Assembly: GCF_002797735.1 (NCBI RefSeq)
Contig: NZ_PGFG01000001.1
Location: forward strand, 992,001 to 1,056,000
Length of the DNA stretch: 64,000 nt
From: Thermoflavifilum aggregans
Lineage (GTDB): Bacteria > Bacteroidota > Bacteroidia > Chitinophagales > Chitinophagaceae
Direction: 5' to 3'
Part shown: in pieces, positions 17,564 to 25,532 of the stretch
Layout of the letters: each line of letters opens with the position of its first letter
Position numbering within the stretch: position 1 is the first letter of the stretch
Translations under genes and position numbers: made by a program
Notes under the pieces: model-generated
The model's database searches: none
Told to the model about the DNA's origin: nothing
The model's input: only the letters and a program-made list of their open reading frames with translations

Positions 17564-18952
17564 TTAGTGGATGGGCGTTGTAGAAGAGGATGGTCGTACG
17601 GGTAAGTTGCGGATGTATTCGATATCCATTCCGTCAAAATTTCCAGAGCTCATGAGCAGCAGGTTGGTTTCCTGGTAATCCTGTTGTTCCAGAAAACTCA
17701 GCAGATTATCCAGATTTTGAAATACATGCAGATCGTCGCGGCGAAAGCCCTGTTTGATGGCATCAGGTGTAAGTTCGGGCAGGCGTTTCAGAGCCAGGGC
17801 ATGAGGACTGTAAAATACTACCGCAACAGCAGCTTCATCCATGCATCCTGCATATTGGGTTTGAAAAGATGCTGATAGGCTGCTGTAGGTATGCAATTCC
17901 AATACTGCAATCAGCCGGCGGTTGGGAAATTGTTTTCTGAGTGCCTGAATGGTGGCCTTTACTTTGGAAGGAGCGTGGGCAAAATCGCGGTACACGGCGG
18001 CATGCGGATACGATGCAATGAGCTCGAGCCTCCGGCTGGCACCGGTGAAGCCGGCGATGGCATGAAAGAAGTCTGCACCGGAAATACCCAATAAGGTACA
18101 GGCTTGTCGTGCTGCCTGCAGGTTGAGCAGATTATGTTCTCCAAATATTTGCAAAGCAACCGGGCGTTGCTGATCGTCATATACGAAGGTGATGCCTTTT
18201 TCCACTGTATATCTGGGCAGGCTGTAGCCGATCAGCTGAAGGTCGGTGCGTGAACTTTGCTGCACCAGCTCTCTCACGGTGGCATCGTCTTGGTTGTAAA
18301 TCAATGTGCCATGAGGTTCAATGGCTTCGATAAATCCAGCAAATTGTTGCAAATATTGCTCCCAGGTAGGGAAGACGTTGATATGATCCCACGATATACC
18401 GCTGATGATGGCTATATGAGGTTTCAGCAGATGAAATTTAGGCCTTGGATCCAGGGCTGAAGCAGGATATTCATCGCCCTCGCAGATGATAACTGGCGCA
18501 TCGGTAAGTTGCACGGCCTGAGAAAAGCCCGGGATGGCCGCCCCAACGAGATAGTCGAACGTCCGCCCGCAGGCTTTCAGCACATGCATAATCATGCCGG
18601 TGATAGTGGTTTTCCCATGGCTGCCGCCCACCACCACCCGGGTTTTATGGCAACTTTCGTGAGCAATAAATTCCGGAAAAGAGTAAATCTTCAGATTCAG
18701 AGCTTTTGCCTTTTGTAATTCAGGGTTATCATTGCGGGCGTGCATGCCTACCACCACAGCATCCAATTGAGGAGAGATTTTTTCCGGAAACCAGCCGGGT
18801 TGGGCAGGCAAAATACCAGCTGCGAGCAGGTTGCTGCGGGCAGGATCAAAAATTTCATCGTCACTACCCGAAACTTCATATCCCTTTTGTTTCAGGGCAA
18901 TGGCCAGCTGATGCATGACGCTGCCACCAATGGCGATGAAATGAATTTTCAC
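17564..18952 (-). CDS. mpl: UDP-MurNAc:L-Ala-gamma-D-Glu-meso-DAP ligase
   Basis: Cytoplasmic Mur-ligase-family enzyme that re-attaches recycled murein tripeptide to UDP-MurNAc. 462 residues from a GTG start at 18952. The N-terminal Rossmann domain (IHFIAIGGSVMHQLAIAL) is followed by the ATP-binding GGSHGKTTITGM at 109-120, GDEYPASALDPRPKF (typical of Mpl rather than MurC) and the C-terminal ligase domain. It is the recycling partner of the amino-sugar kinase and murQ about 3-5 kb away. Confidence 0.92.
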   Translation of the reverse strand: MKIHFIAIGGSVMHQLAIALKQKGYEVSGSDDEIFDPARSNLLAAGILPAQPGWFPEKISPQLDAVVVGMHARNDNPELQKAKALNLKIYSFPEFIAHESCHKTRVVVGGSHGKTTITGMIMHVLKACGRTFDYLVGAAIPGFSQAVQLTDAPVIICEGDEYPASALDPRPKFHLLKPHIAIISGISWDHINVFPTWEQYLQQFAGFIEAIEPHGTLIYNQDDATVRELVQQSSRTDLQLIGYSLPRYTVEKGITFVYDDQQRPVALQIFGEHNLLNLQAARQACTLLGISGADFFHAIAGFTGASRRLELIASYPHAAVYRDFAHAPSKVKATIQALRKQFPNRRLIAVLELHTYSSLSASFQTQYAGCMDEAAVAVVFYSPHALALKRLPELTPDAIKQGFRRDDLHVFQNLDNLLSFLEQQDYQETNLLLMSSGNFDGMDIEYIRNLPVRPSSSTTPIH

Positions 18953-19093
18953 GATAAAAAATTATAAAAATTTTGTTGCTACATACAAAAATGATGTTTC
19001 CCGACGTTATGCACCGTAACCGGGGACGTGAATAAACTGATCCCGGTTTTACAAAAATATCATAAAACCTGTTTATACCTAAATGAAAGCACT

Positions 19094-19231
19094 ATGAAAA
19101 AGTATGTACCACTTGCTCTGATGTTATTGCTGATGGGGATCATGCTGATGAGTGCTTGTAGCTCATCGCGGATGATTGGATGTCCTTCACGGATTACTAC
19201 GCTGCATCCGGTTTCTGCGCCCCAGTCGTAG
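19094..19231 (+). CDS. small lipoprotein, 45 residues
   Basis: The ATG at 19094 opens a 45-codon frame. MKKYVPLALMLLLMGIML is a lipoprotein signal peptide and the predicted lipidated cysteine is residue 22 (LMSAC). Only 23 residues would remain after cleavage (CSSSRMIGCPSRITT...), with a second Cys. Tiny Cys-containing lipoproteins of this kind occur in the phylum, but I assign no function. An opposite-strand open frame (19060-19395) covers the same DNA, so the call is moderate. It lies between mpl (divergent) and ubiX. Confidence 0.6.
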   Translation: MKKYVPLALMLLLMGIMLMSACSSSRMIGCPSRITTLHPVSAPQS

Positions 19232-19406
19232 GATTTGATTCCTAAAAGATATGTACGCAGCGGTAAAGTGCGGATATTTTGTATTCCGCTGAATCTCTGT
19301 TTGCACGCCACGTTTTTCATTTTATCGTATTCTTGCTGGATCTGGCTGGCAATTTTTTCTTCACAATCAACGGCAAACTGATTAGGTTTGTGCATATGTT
19401 TGTGGT

Positions 19407-19985
19407 ATGCAGGGTTATACTCCCTTGAAATTGGTTGTAGCTGTTACGGGTGCCAGCGGTGCCCTCTATACGCGTATTTTGCTGGAGAAATGCATGGCTT
19501 TATCTGCGCAATTACAAAATGTAGATCTGGTCTGGAGCAGGAATGCTTTCACTGTGTGGCAGGCTGAGCTGGGCAACGACGATTACCGCCAATTTCCTTT
19601 TCCTGTGTATGATGTACAGGATTTTCAGGCGCCCTTTGCTTCGGGTTCTGCCCGTTATGATGCCATGGTTATTTGTCCCTGCTCTATGGGCACGTTGGGA
19701 CGCATAGCGAATGGCATTTCGGGAGATCTGATTACGCGCGCGGCAGATGTGATGTTAAAGGAGCGGAGAAAATTGATCTGTGTGATTCGGGATATGCCGT
19801 ATAACCTGATTCACATTGAAAATATGAAACGCGTGACAGAAGCTGGAGGCATTATTTGCCCGGCCAGTCCGTCGTTTTACAGCAGGCCTGCCACCATTGA
19901 GCAACTGGCTGCTACTGTTGTAGACCGGGTGCTGGATTTGCTGGGTCTTGAACACCATACATTCCGCTGGGGAAGTCAGCATTGA
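19407..19985 (+). CDS. ubiX: flavin prenyltransferase
   Basis: Makes the prenylated FMN cofactor used by UbiD-type decarboxylases. 192 residues. The family signature starts at LVVAVTGASGALYTRILLE, with the FMN-binding CPCSMGTLGRIANGISGDLITRAADVMLKE split over the Ser-rich loop, and the late RDMPYNLIHIENM segment. No ubiD is present in the window. The stop at 19983-19985 is 23 bases before the aroQ ATG, so the two are likely co-transcribed. Confidence 0.93.
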   Translation: MQGYTPLKLVVAVTGASGALYTRILLEKCMALSAQLQNVDLVWSRNAFTVWQAELGNDDYRQFPFPVYDVQDFQAPFASGSARYDAMVICPCSMGTLGRIANGISGDLITRAADVMLKERRKLICVIRDMPYNLIHIENMKRVTEAGGIICPASPSFYSRPATIEQLAATVVDRVLDLLGLEHHTFRWGSQH

Positions 19986-20008
19986 TTGAAATATTCAGCC
20001 TTTATTCC

Positions 20009-20440
20009 ATGTTACGCATTACTATCATCAACGGTCCCAATCTGAATCTGCTTGGGAAAAGAGAGCCGGAGATCTATGGCCATACCAGCTTTGAGGCCTA
20101 TCTGGATCAGCTCAGAAAGCGCTTTCCCGGAGTGGATATCCAGTATTTTCAGAGCAATGAAGAAGGTGCATTGATAAATGCATTGCACGAAGCGGGTTTC
20201 AGCCGCGATGGTATTCTGTTGAATGCAGGCGGATACAGCCATACATCGGTGGCTTTGCGTGATGCAGTAGCCGCCATTCCGGCTCCGGTGGTGGAAGTCC
20301 ACATCAGCAATATTTTTGCCCGGGAATCGTTCCGGCATCATTCTCTGCTCAGCGCGGTATGCAAAGGCTGTATTTGCGGACTGGGGCTGGAAGGCTATGC
20401 CCTGGGAGTGCAATATTTTCTCGCGCAACCTTCTGTATAA
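20009..20440 (+). CDS. aroQ: type II 3-dehydroquinate dehydratase
   Basis: Third step of the shikimate pathway, dehydroquinate to dehydroshikimate. The ATG at 20009 (MLRITIINGPNLNLLGKREP) gives 143 residues, the usual length; a TTG at 19982 is less likely. The active-site lid carries Arg18 and catalytic Tyr23, Asn72 is in LNAGGYSHTS, and His98 is in VEVHISN. It ends 3 bases from the end of the convergent S41 protease gene. Confidence 0.95.
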   Translation: MLRITIINGPNLNLLGKREPEIYGHTSFEAYLDQLRKRFPGVDIQYFQSNEEGALINALHEAGFSRDGILLNAGGYSHTSVALRDAVAAIPAPVVEVHISNIFARESFRHHSLLSAVCKGCICGLGLEGYALGVQYFLAQPSV

Positions 20441-20443
20441 GTT

Positions 20444-22072
20444 TTATTTCCCGTTTTGCTGCATCCAGGCCAAAGCTTTTTCCACGGCATGATCGGAAGC
20501 TGAAGCGTGGACAGCATAATATCCTTCACTGCCCCAGATGATGCGGGCCAGCTCTGCTTTAAGCCGGGTGAGGAGATAAGCTTGTTCATCAGAGGTCAGC
20601 CGGGTGGGTGGATAAAGACCTTGCTGCCGGCAGAAGGATAAAAATCCGGGAAGATCTCCGGGTTGCCAGGAAAAACCCGATGCAAAGTCCTTCCATGTGC
20701 TGAACTTTTGCAGTATGGACGGATGGGTTAAGTAATACTGAAGGGCAAAATATTGCATCAGTCCCAGTGCCCGGGTATGGGCAATAAAGGGATGGACAGC
20801 AGCAGAATCCAGCGGCACCAGGATATCCGGGGTAATTCCGCTTTCAGCATATACTTTTCTTTTGCGGATGCGGGTATAGTATGGGGAGGTATCACGGAAA
20901 TGAATACTGTCGGGGCCAAACTCGTCCGTATCTGGATACCGGCTGAGGGTATTATGATAGGCAAAGAAGTCGGGGTCCTGGGCATAAGGTTTTTGGATAC
21001 ACCTTCCGGAGGGCAGATAATAACGGGCAACCGTGAGGCGGATAGCCCCGCCATTGGATAGGGTATATTGTTCCTGCACCAAACCCTTGCCGAAAGTCTG
21101 CCGGCCGATGATAGCAGCCCGGTCCCAGTCTTGCAGGATGCCGGCCAGAATTTCGCTGGCAGAAGCGGAGTTTTCATTTACCAGCACAGCCAGTTTGCCG
21201 TTTTCAAAAATTCCATTATCACTGCTGTAATAATCTTCCCGCGGATAGTGAACTCCCTGGGTATAGAGCAAAAGTTTCCTGCCAGGGATACATTCATCGG
21301 CAATGCGTAAGGCAGCATCCATATAGCCTCCTGGATTATCGCGCAGGTCCAGGATCAACTGGCGCATACCCTGCTGCTTCAGCTGGGTCACAGCTTTTTT
21401 CCATTTCTGGTAGGTATCTGAGCCGAAGACATTCAGCCGGATATAACCTGTTTCAGGATTCAGCATCACAGCAGCATCTATGCTTGAATTAGGGATTTCA
21501 CCCCGTTTGAGGGTAAGTTGAAAAGGCTGTACCTGACGGAATCTTTTCACCTGGAGGGTAAGGGAGGTACCCACAGGTCCGCGAAGCAGATTCCGGATCT
21601 GATCGGCAGTGAGAGAATGACCTGAAAGAGGGGCATCATTGGCAGAAAGAAGCACATCACCCGGTTGTAGTCCGGCTTTTGCAGCGGGTGTGCCGGGAAT
21701 CACATGAAGCACGGTGAGGCTATCGTGCCAGAGCATGTATTCCACGCCAATGCCTCCGAACTCAGCATCCAGTTCCTCATTCACTTCAGCTACATCCTGG
21801 GGAGGGATATACACCGAATGCGGGTCAAGATGATGCAGAATGGCATCAATGGCCGCATTGCGCAACAGGCTGTCATTTACGGAGTCCACATATTTGTTGC
21901 GGATCAGCATCAAAATCTGATCAATGGTGCCGGGATGGCCTACAAACAATTGTACACCCCGGTGGGGCAGCTTGTAACTATCGCGCAGCTTAAATCCCAG
22001 AAACATGCCTAAGGCCAGCACCAGGGACAAAATCAGAGGTAGAAAAACCTGTAGTTTTTTGGATGGCTTCAT
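20444..22072 (-). CDS. S41-family C-terminal processing peptidase
   Basis: Membrane-anchored periplasmic protease of the CtpA/Tsp family. 542 residues: an N-terminal signal anchor (residues 8-26), a helical segment, a PDZ domain around 95-185 (GGIGVEYM ... AAKAGLQPGDVLLSANDAPL) and the S41 core. The Ser304/Lys329 dyad is visible in NENSASASEI and FGKGLVQ. The C-terminal 150 residues form a helical tail typical of Bacteroidota members. It diverges from the amino-sugar kinase gene across 122 bases and converges on aroQ. Confidence 0.92.
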   Translation of the reverse strand: MKPSKKLQVFLPLILSLVLALGMFLGFKLRDSYKLPHRGVQLFVGHPGTIDQILMLIRNKYVDSVNDSLLRNAAIDAILHHLDPHSVYIPPQDVAEVNEELDAEFGGIGVEYMLWHDSLTVLHVIPGTPAAKAGLQPGDVLLSANDAPLSGHSLTADQIRNLLRGPVGTSLTLQVKRFRQVQPFQLTLKRGEIPNSSIDAAVMLNPETGYIRLNVFGSDTYQKWKKAVTQLKQQGMRQLILDLRDNPGGYMDAALRIADECIPGRKLLLYTQGVHYPREDYYSSDNGIFENGKLAVLVNENSASASEILAGILQDWDRAAIIGRQTFGKGLVQEQYTLSNGGAIRLTVARYYLPSGRCIQKPYAQDPDFFAYHNTLSRYPDTDEFGPDSIHFRDTSPYYTRIRKRKVYAESGITPDILVPLDSAAVHPFIAHTRALGLMQYFALQYYLTHPSILQKFSTWKDFASGFSWQPGDLPGFLSFCRQQGLYPPTRLTSDEQAYLLTRLKAELARIIWGSEGYYAVHASASDHAVEKALAWMQQNGK

Positions 22073-22194
22073 CTGAACTGAAATAAATTATCTTGCATGC
22101 AGATTTTTGTGAATCCGGTCGTGAGATGCAATTTTGAATTATCTTGGAACAAAATTAGGGGATTCCAGCCTCTGCTTGTTTCAAAACTTTCCGT

Positions 22195-23064
22195 ATGGAA
22201 GACACGCAAACCATCCTGATTGCCGATAGCGGATCCACAAAAGCAGATTGGTGTTTGCTGCATGGCGGACTGCCACATTACTATCGCACATCAGGTATCA
22301 GTCCTTATCTGCTTACCGAAAACCGCATCCGGGAAATATTACAGACCGAACTGGTAGCACATTTGCCCAGAGGTGTTCATGTTTCACACATTTATTTTTA
22401 TGGTACCGGATGTGCAGCCCATCACCATCAGCAGCTGATGCACAAGCTTTTATCGGAGTTTTTCCCTGCTGCAAAAACAGAAGTGCATACCGATCTGGTG
22501 GGAGCAGCACGTGCAGCCTGCGGGCAATCGGCCGGTGTGGTGGCTATTCTTGGCACAGGATCAGGTCTATGCTATTATGAGCAGGGGCAGATTGTAAAAT
22601 ACAGGCCAGGATTGGGTTATATTTTGGGAGATGAAGGCAGCGGCACTTATCTGGGTAAAAAAGTATTGCAATATTATCTCTACGAAATTTTTGATGAAGA
22701 ACTCCGCGAAGCATTCTATGAAAAATATCATGAAACACGCGATGCCATTCTGGATAAAGTATACCGGCAGCTTACGCCGAATACTTATCTCGCATCCTTT
22801 TCCCGGTTTTTAAGTGAACATCGCGGGCATTACATGGTGGAAAATATTCTGGAAGATGGATTGAATGATTTCTTTTTTTATCACGTATTTAAATACAAGG
22901 AAAGCTGGACCTGTCCGGTACATTTTGTAGGAGGTGTGGCCTGGGCATATCAGGATGTGCTGCAGGAAATCTGCATTTTGAATGAACTGCAGATAGGCCG
23001 CATCCTGCACAAACCCATTGAAGGGCTGGTAGTCTATCATCAGGCCGGCATACTTCAATCCTGA
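22195..23064 (+). CDS. BadF/BadG-family N-acetyl amino-sugar kinase
   Basis: ASKHA-fold kinase, 289 residues. The phosphate-1 motif is ADSGSTKADW at 10-19; GTGSGLCYY near 119 and LGDEGSGTYLG near 146 complete the family pattern of GlcNAc kinases and of MurK, which phosphorylates MurNAc and GlcNAc in some Gram-positive and Bacteroidota species. The neighbour 132 bases downstream is murQ, whose substrate is MurNAc-6-phosphate, so a MurK-like role in cell-wall recycling is the most economical reading. Substrate cannot be fixed from sequence. Confidence 0.85.
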   Translation: MEDTQTILIADSGSTKADWCLLHGGLPHYYRTSGISPYLLTENRIREILQTELVAHLPRGVHVSHIYFYGTGCAAHHHQQLMHKLLSEFFPAAKTEVHTDLVGAARAACGQSAGVVAILGTGSGLCYYEQGQIVKYRPGLGYILGDEGSGTYLGKKVLQYYLYEIFDEELREAFYEKYHETRDAILDKVYRQLTPNTYLASFSRFLSEHRGHYMVENILEDGLNDFFFYHVFKYKESWTCPVHFVGGVAWAYQDVLQEICILNELQIGRILHKPIEGLVVYHQAGILQS

Positions 23065-23103
23065 GCGCATGCGTTTTATAGAAGATATATCTTTCTTGTT
23101 CGA

Positions 23104-23133
23104 TTGCCCAAATGATCAAATTGGCATATTTTG
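23104..23133 (+). promoter_or_regulatory. candidate promoter with overlapping near-palindrome before murQ
   Basis: TTG at 23104-23106 and TATTTTG at 23127-23133 are spaced 20 nt apart, near the Bacteroidota -33/-7 arrangement (the -7 box is one base short). The spacer is filled by an imperfect 22-bp palindrome (23105-23126; arms TGCC...GGCA, centre TGATCA, about 16 of 22 positions symmetric). This could be an operator for a sugar-sensing repressor. Confidence 0.35.
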
Positions 23134-23196
23134 CCAGCCACAGATAAATTCCGTCGGTGAATCGGACAGGTTGCAAGCATCGATTTTTGAATAACT

Positions 23197-24033
23197 ATGG
23201 CAGCATTTATCAAGATCACTGAACAACCATCTCCCCATCGTCATCTGGAACAGTTAAGCATTCGGGAGTTGCTTATCCGCATCAATGAAGAAGACAAGAA
23301 GGTGCCTTATGCTGTGGAAGAAGCCATCCCGGCCATAGAAGCATTGGTGAGTGCGATTACAGACAAGATGCTGGCAGGAGGTAGGTTGTTTTACCTGGGT
23401 GCAGGCACCAGCGGACGTTTGGGAATTGTGGATGCTTCGGAATGTCCGCCTACGTTTGGCGTGCCGCATGGCCTTGTAATAGGGCTTATTGCCGGTGGCG
23501 ATCAGGCTATCCGCAAAGCTGTGGAATATGCCGAAGATGATCCCGACCAGGGATGGCGCGATCTGCAGGCACATCAGGTGTCTACCAAAGATGTGGTGGT
23601 GGGCATTGCTGCCAGCGGTACGACCCCGTATGTGGTAGGCGGGCTGAAACATTGCCAGGGGGCGGGCATTGTAACCGGATGTATTACCTGCAATCCGGGT
23701 GCACCCATCACGGAAGTAGCTGATTATCCCGTGGTAGTGGTAGTTGGGCCGGAATTTATCACCGGTAGTACCCGGATGAAAAGCGGCACTGCCCAAAAAC
23801 TGGTATTGAATATGATTTCCACCACTGTGATGATTCAGCTGGGAAGAGTGGAAGACAACAAGATGGTGAATATGCAGCTCAGCAATGAAAAGCTCATTGA
23901 CCGCGGTGTGCGGATGGTCATGGAAAAAACCGGATGGCAAGACTATCAGCAGGTAAAATCCATCCTGCTTGCACAGGGTAGTGTGAAAAAAGCCATAGAA
24001 GCTATTCTTCAGCAAATGCCCTCTCCTCGCTAA
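23197..24033 (+). CDS. murQ: N-acetylmuramic acid 6-phosphate etherase
   Basis: Cleaves the lactyl ether of MurNAc-6-phosphate to give GlcNAc-6-phosphate and D-lactate, in the cytoplasm. 278 residues with a SIS fold: FYLGAGTSGRLGIVDASECPPTFG, SGTTPYVVGGL and the signature GSTRMKSGTAQKLVLNM. The two glutamates used in catalysis by the family correspond to Glu82 and Glu113. It follows the amino-sugar kinase and, with mpl nearby, supports a peptidoglycan recycling route. Confidence 0.95.
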   Translation: MAAFIKITEQPSPHRHLEQLSIRELLIRINEEDKKVPYAVEEAIPAIEALVSAITDKMLAGGRLFYLGAGTSGRLGIVDASECPPTFGVPHGLVIGLIAGGDQAIRKAVEYAEDDPDQGWRDLQAHQVSTKDVVVGIAASGTTPYVVGGLKHCQGAGIVTGCITCNPGAPITEVADYPVVVVVGPEFITGSTRMKSGTAQKLVLNMISTTVMIQLGRVEDNKMVNMQLSNEKLIDRGVRMVMEKTGWQDYQQVKSILLAQGSVKKAIEAILQQMPSPR

Positions 24034-24151
24034 ACAGGCAGGCTTCCAACTTTCTTGCCTATTTCATAACCTGCATTTTATTAACTTGCAACTAAACCCC
24101 CTGCCGGCACATGCTACCGGCAAGGCTATCCGGAGAAAGGAGGGGATGATC

Positions 24152-24718
24152 ATGTATGACATTGAACCATTTTACAACTGGAGGCATCTGTACATAGCTG
24201 AAGAGGATGAATTTTCCATATTTTACGGCCGGCAGCATGATGAATTTCATTTTACCCAAACCGTATATAACTACTACATTCATCCTCAATGGGATTCCTT
24301 TGGTGCCGCCAATCTTTATCTGAAGGTATTGTTTGCCGACTATGATTACAATTATGCCATCATTGAAATGATGGGCGAGTGGAATGATTGTATTGAAAAT
24401 GATATCATGACGTTGAAGCGGCAGGTTATTGATCACATGATTGCCAGAGGCATCTATAAGTTCATCCTCATTACCGAAAATGTATTCAATTTTCATGCTT
24501 CTGATGATTGCTACTATCAGGAATGGTGGGAAGATGTGCAGGAAAAGGGCGGATGGATTGCCGTGTTGAATATGCCGGAATACGTGGCTCAGGAATTCAA
24601 TCGCATTCACTTATATCAATATATCCATCTGCTGGAGCAAAATAACTGGCGTACATTTCAGCCGCAACATCTGTTTCATTTCGTGGATAATCAGATGATT
24701 AAAATGCTCTCCCGTTGA
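24152..24718 (+). CDS. conserved hypothetical protein, acidic and aromatic-rich
   Basis: 188 residues from the ATG at 24152, placed 8 nt after a rare good Shine-Dalgarno (AGGAGG at 24138-24143 region); an ATG two codons earlier lies too close to it. No signal peptide or membrane helix. The sequence is unusually rich in Tyr, Trp, Phe, Asp and Glu (MYDIEPFYNWRHLYI, YNYYIHPQWDSFG, YYQEWWEDVQEKGGW). I believe related proteins with the same MYDIEPFYNWR start occur across Bacteroidota, but know of no function. It may be co-transcribed with murQ, 118 bases upstream, or be a single gene. Confidence 0.8.
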   Translation: MYDIEPFYNWRHLYIAEEDEFSIFYGRQHDEFHFTQTVYNYYIHPQWDSFGAANLYLKVLFADYDYNYAIIEMMGEWNDCIENDIMTLKRQVIDHMIARGIYKFILITENVFNFHASDDCYYQEWWEDVQEKGGWIAVLNMPEYVAQEFNRIHLYQYIHLLEQNNWRTFQPQHLFHFVDNQMIKMLSR

Positions 24719-24782
24719 ACATTCCCTGCCGATTTTGGGTTATCCGGTGTAAAAATTCTTTTCTTTTTCAGCCATCCTGCTG

Positions 24783-24790
24783 TAAATTTG
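24783..24790 (+). promoter_or_regulatory. -7 promoter element of the sdhCAB operon
   Basis: TAAATTTG, an exact TAnnTTTG match, 59 bases before the sdhC ATG. No clear -33 TTG is found at the expected distance. Transcription would start near 24797 with a leader of about 50 nt. Confidence 0.45.
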
Positions 24791-24849
24791 AACGCCTTTT
24801 ATTGAGCAAATCTTTCTCATTCGGATAATATCTTAACATCCTACAGACT

Positions 24850-25518
24850 ATGAAGTGGCGACAATTATTCATTTCACCGGTAGGCAGAAAAATTGTGATG
24901 GGCTTCACGGGGCTTTTTCTGATCCTGTTTCTCATAGTGCACGTGACGATCAATGCCTGCATTTTTCTGAATGATCATGGCGAAACGTTCAATGCTGTGG
25001 CCCATTTCATGGGTACCAATATTTTGATTCATTTTCTGGAGTTAGGTTTGTTTGTGGGATTGATTTTGCACATTGTGCAGGGCTGGATGCTCTGGTCGTC
25101 TAACAGCAAAAAGCGGCCGGTGAAATACGCGGTGTGGGGCGCAAAGGCCAACAGTCACTGGTATTCGCGTTCCATGGGCCTGCTGGGCACGCTTATCTTC
25201 ATTTTTCTAGTCATTCATCTGGCCAATTTCTGGGTGCCCAACCGATACAATTATGTGGTGCATGGTGAGGAACTGAATTTGTTTGAACGGATGAAAGTGG
25301 TGTTCAGCCATCCGGTAGTGGTTTTGATTTATCTGGGTGGTCTGGTATCATTGTCCTATCATCTGATGCACGGATTTCAGAGTGCTTTTCGCACATTCGG
25401 AATGAATTCTCGGCGCTATATTCCCATTGTAAAGGGCATAGGTGTGGCATTTGCCATCATTGTGCCGATGCTGTTTGCGCTGATGCCGATTCTGTTGTAT
25501 TTCAAAGTGATTTCCTGA
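24850..25518 (+). CDS. sdhC: succinate dehydrogenase cytochrome b subunit
   Basis: Membrane anchor of complex II (B-type, one five-helix subunit carrying haem b), passing electrons to menaquinone. 222 residues with about five membrane helices (GLFLILFLIVHVTINACI, LLGTLIFIFLVIHLANFW, VVVLIYLGGLVSLSYHLMHG and a C-terminal pair). The haem-ligand histidines lie in those helices. It starts the sdhC-sdhA-sdhB operon; the gap to sdhA is 14 bases. Confidence 0.93.
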   Translation: MKWRQLFISPVGRKIVMGFTGLFLILFLIVHVTINACIFLNDHGETFNAVAHFMGTNILIHFLELGLFVGLILHIVQGWMLWSSNSKKRPVKYAVWGAKANSHWYSRSMGLLGTLIFIFLVIHLANFWVPNRYNYVVHGEELNLFERMKVVFSHPVVVLIYLGGLVSLSYHLMHGFQSAFRTFGMNSRRYIPIVKGIGVAFAIIVPMLFALMPILLYFKVIS

Positions 25519-25532
25519 TAAAAACATGAAGT

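Noticed and set aside
23254-24015. 253-codon minus-strand open frame
   Set aside because: Antisense to murQ, whose family motifs are intact.
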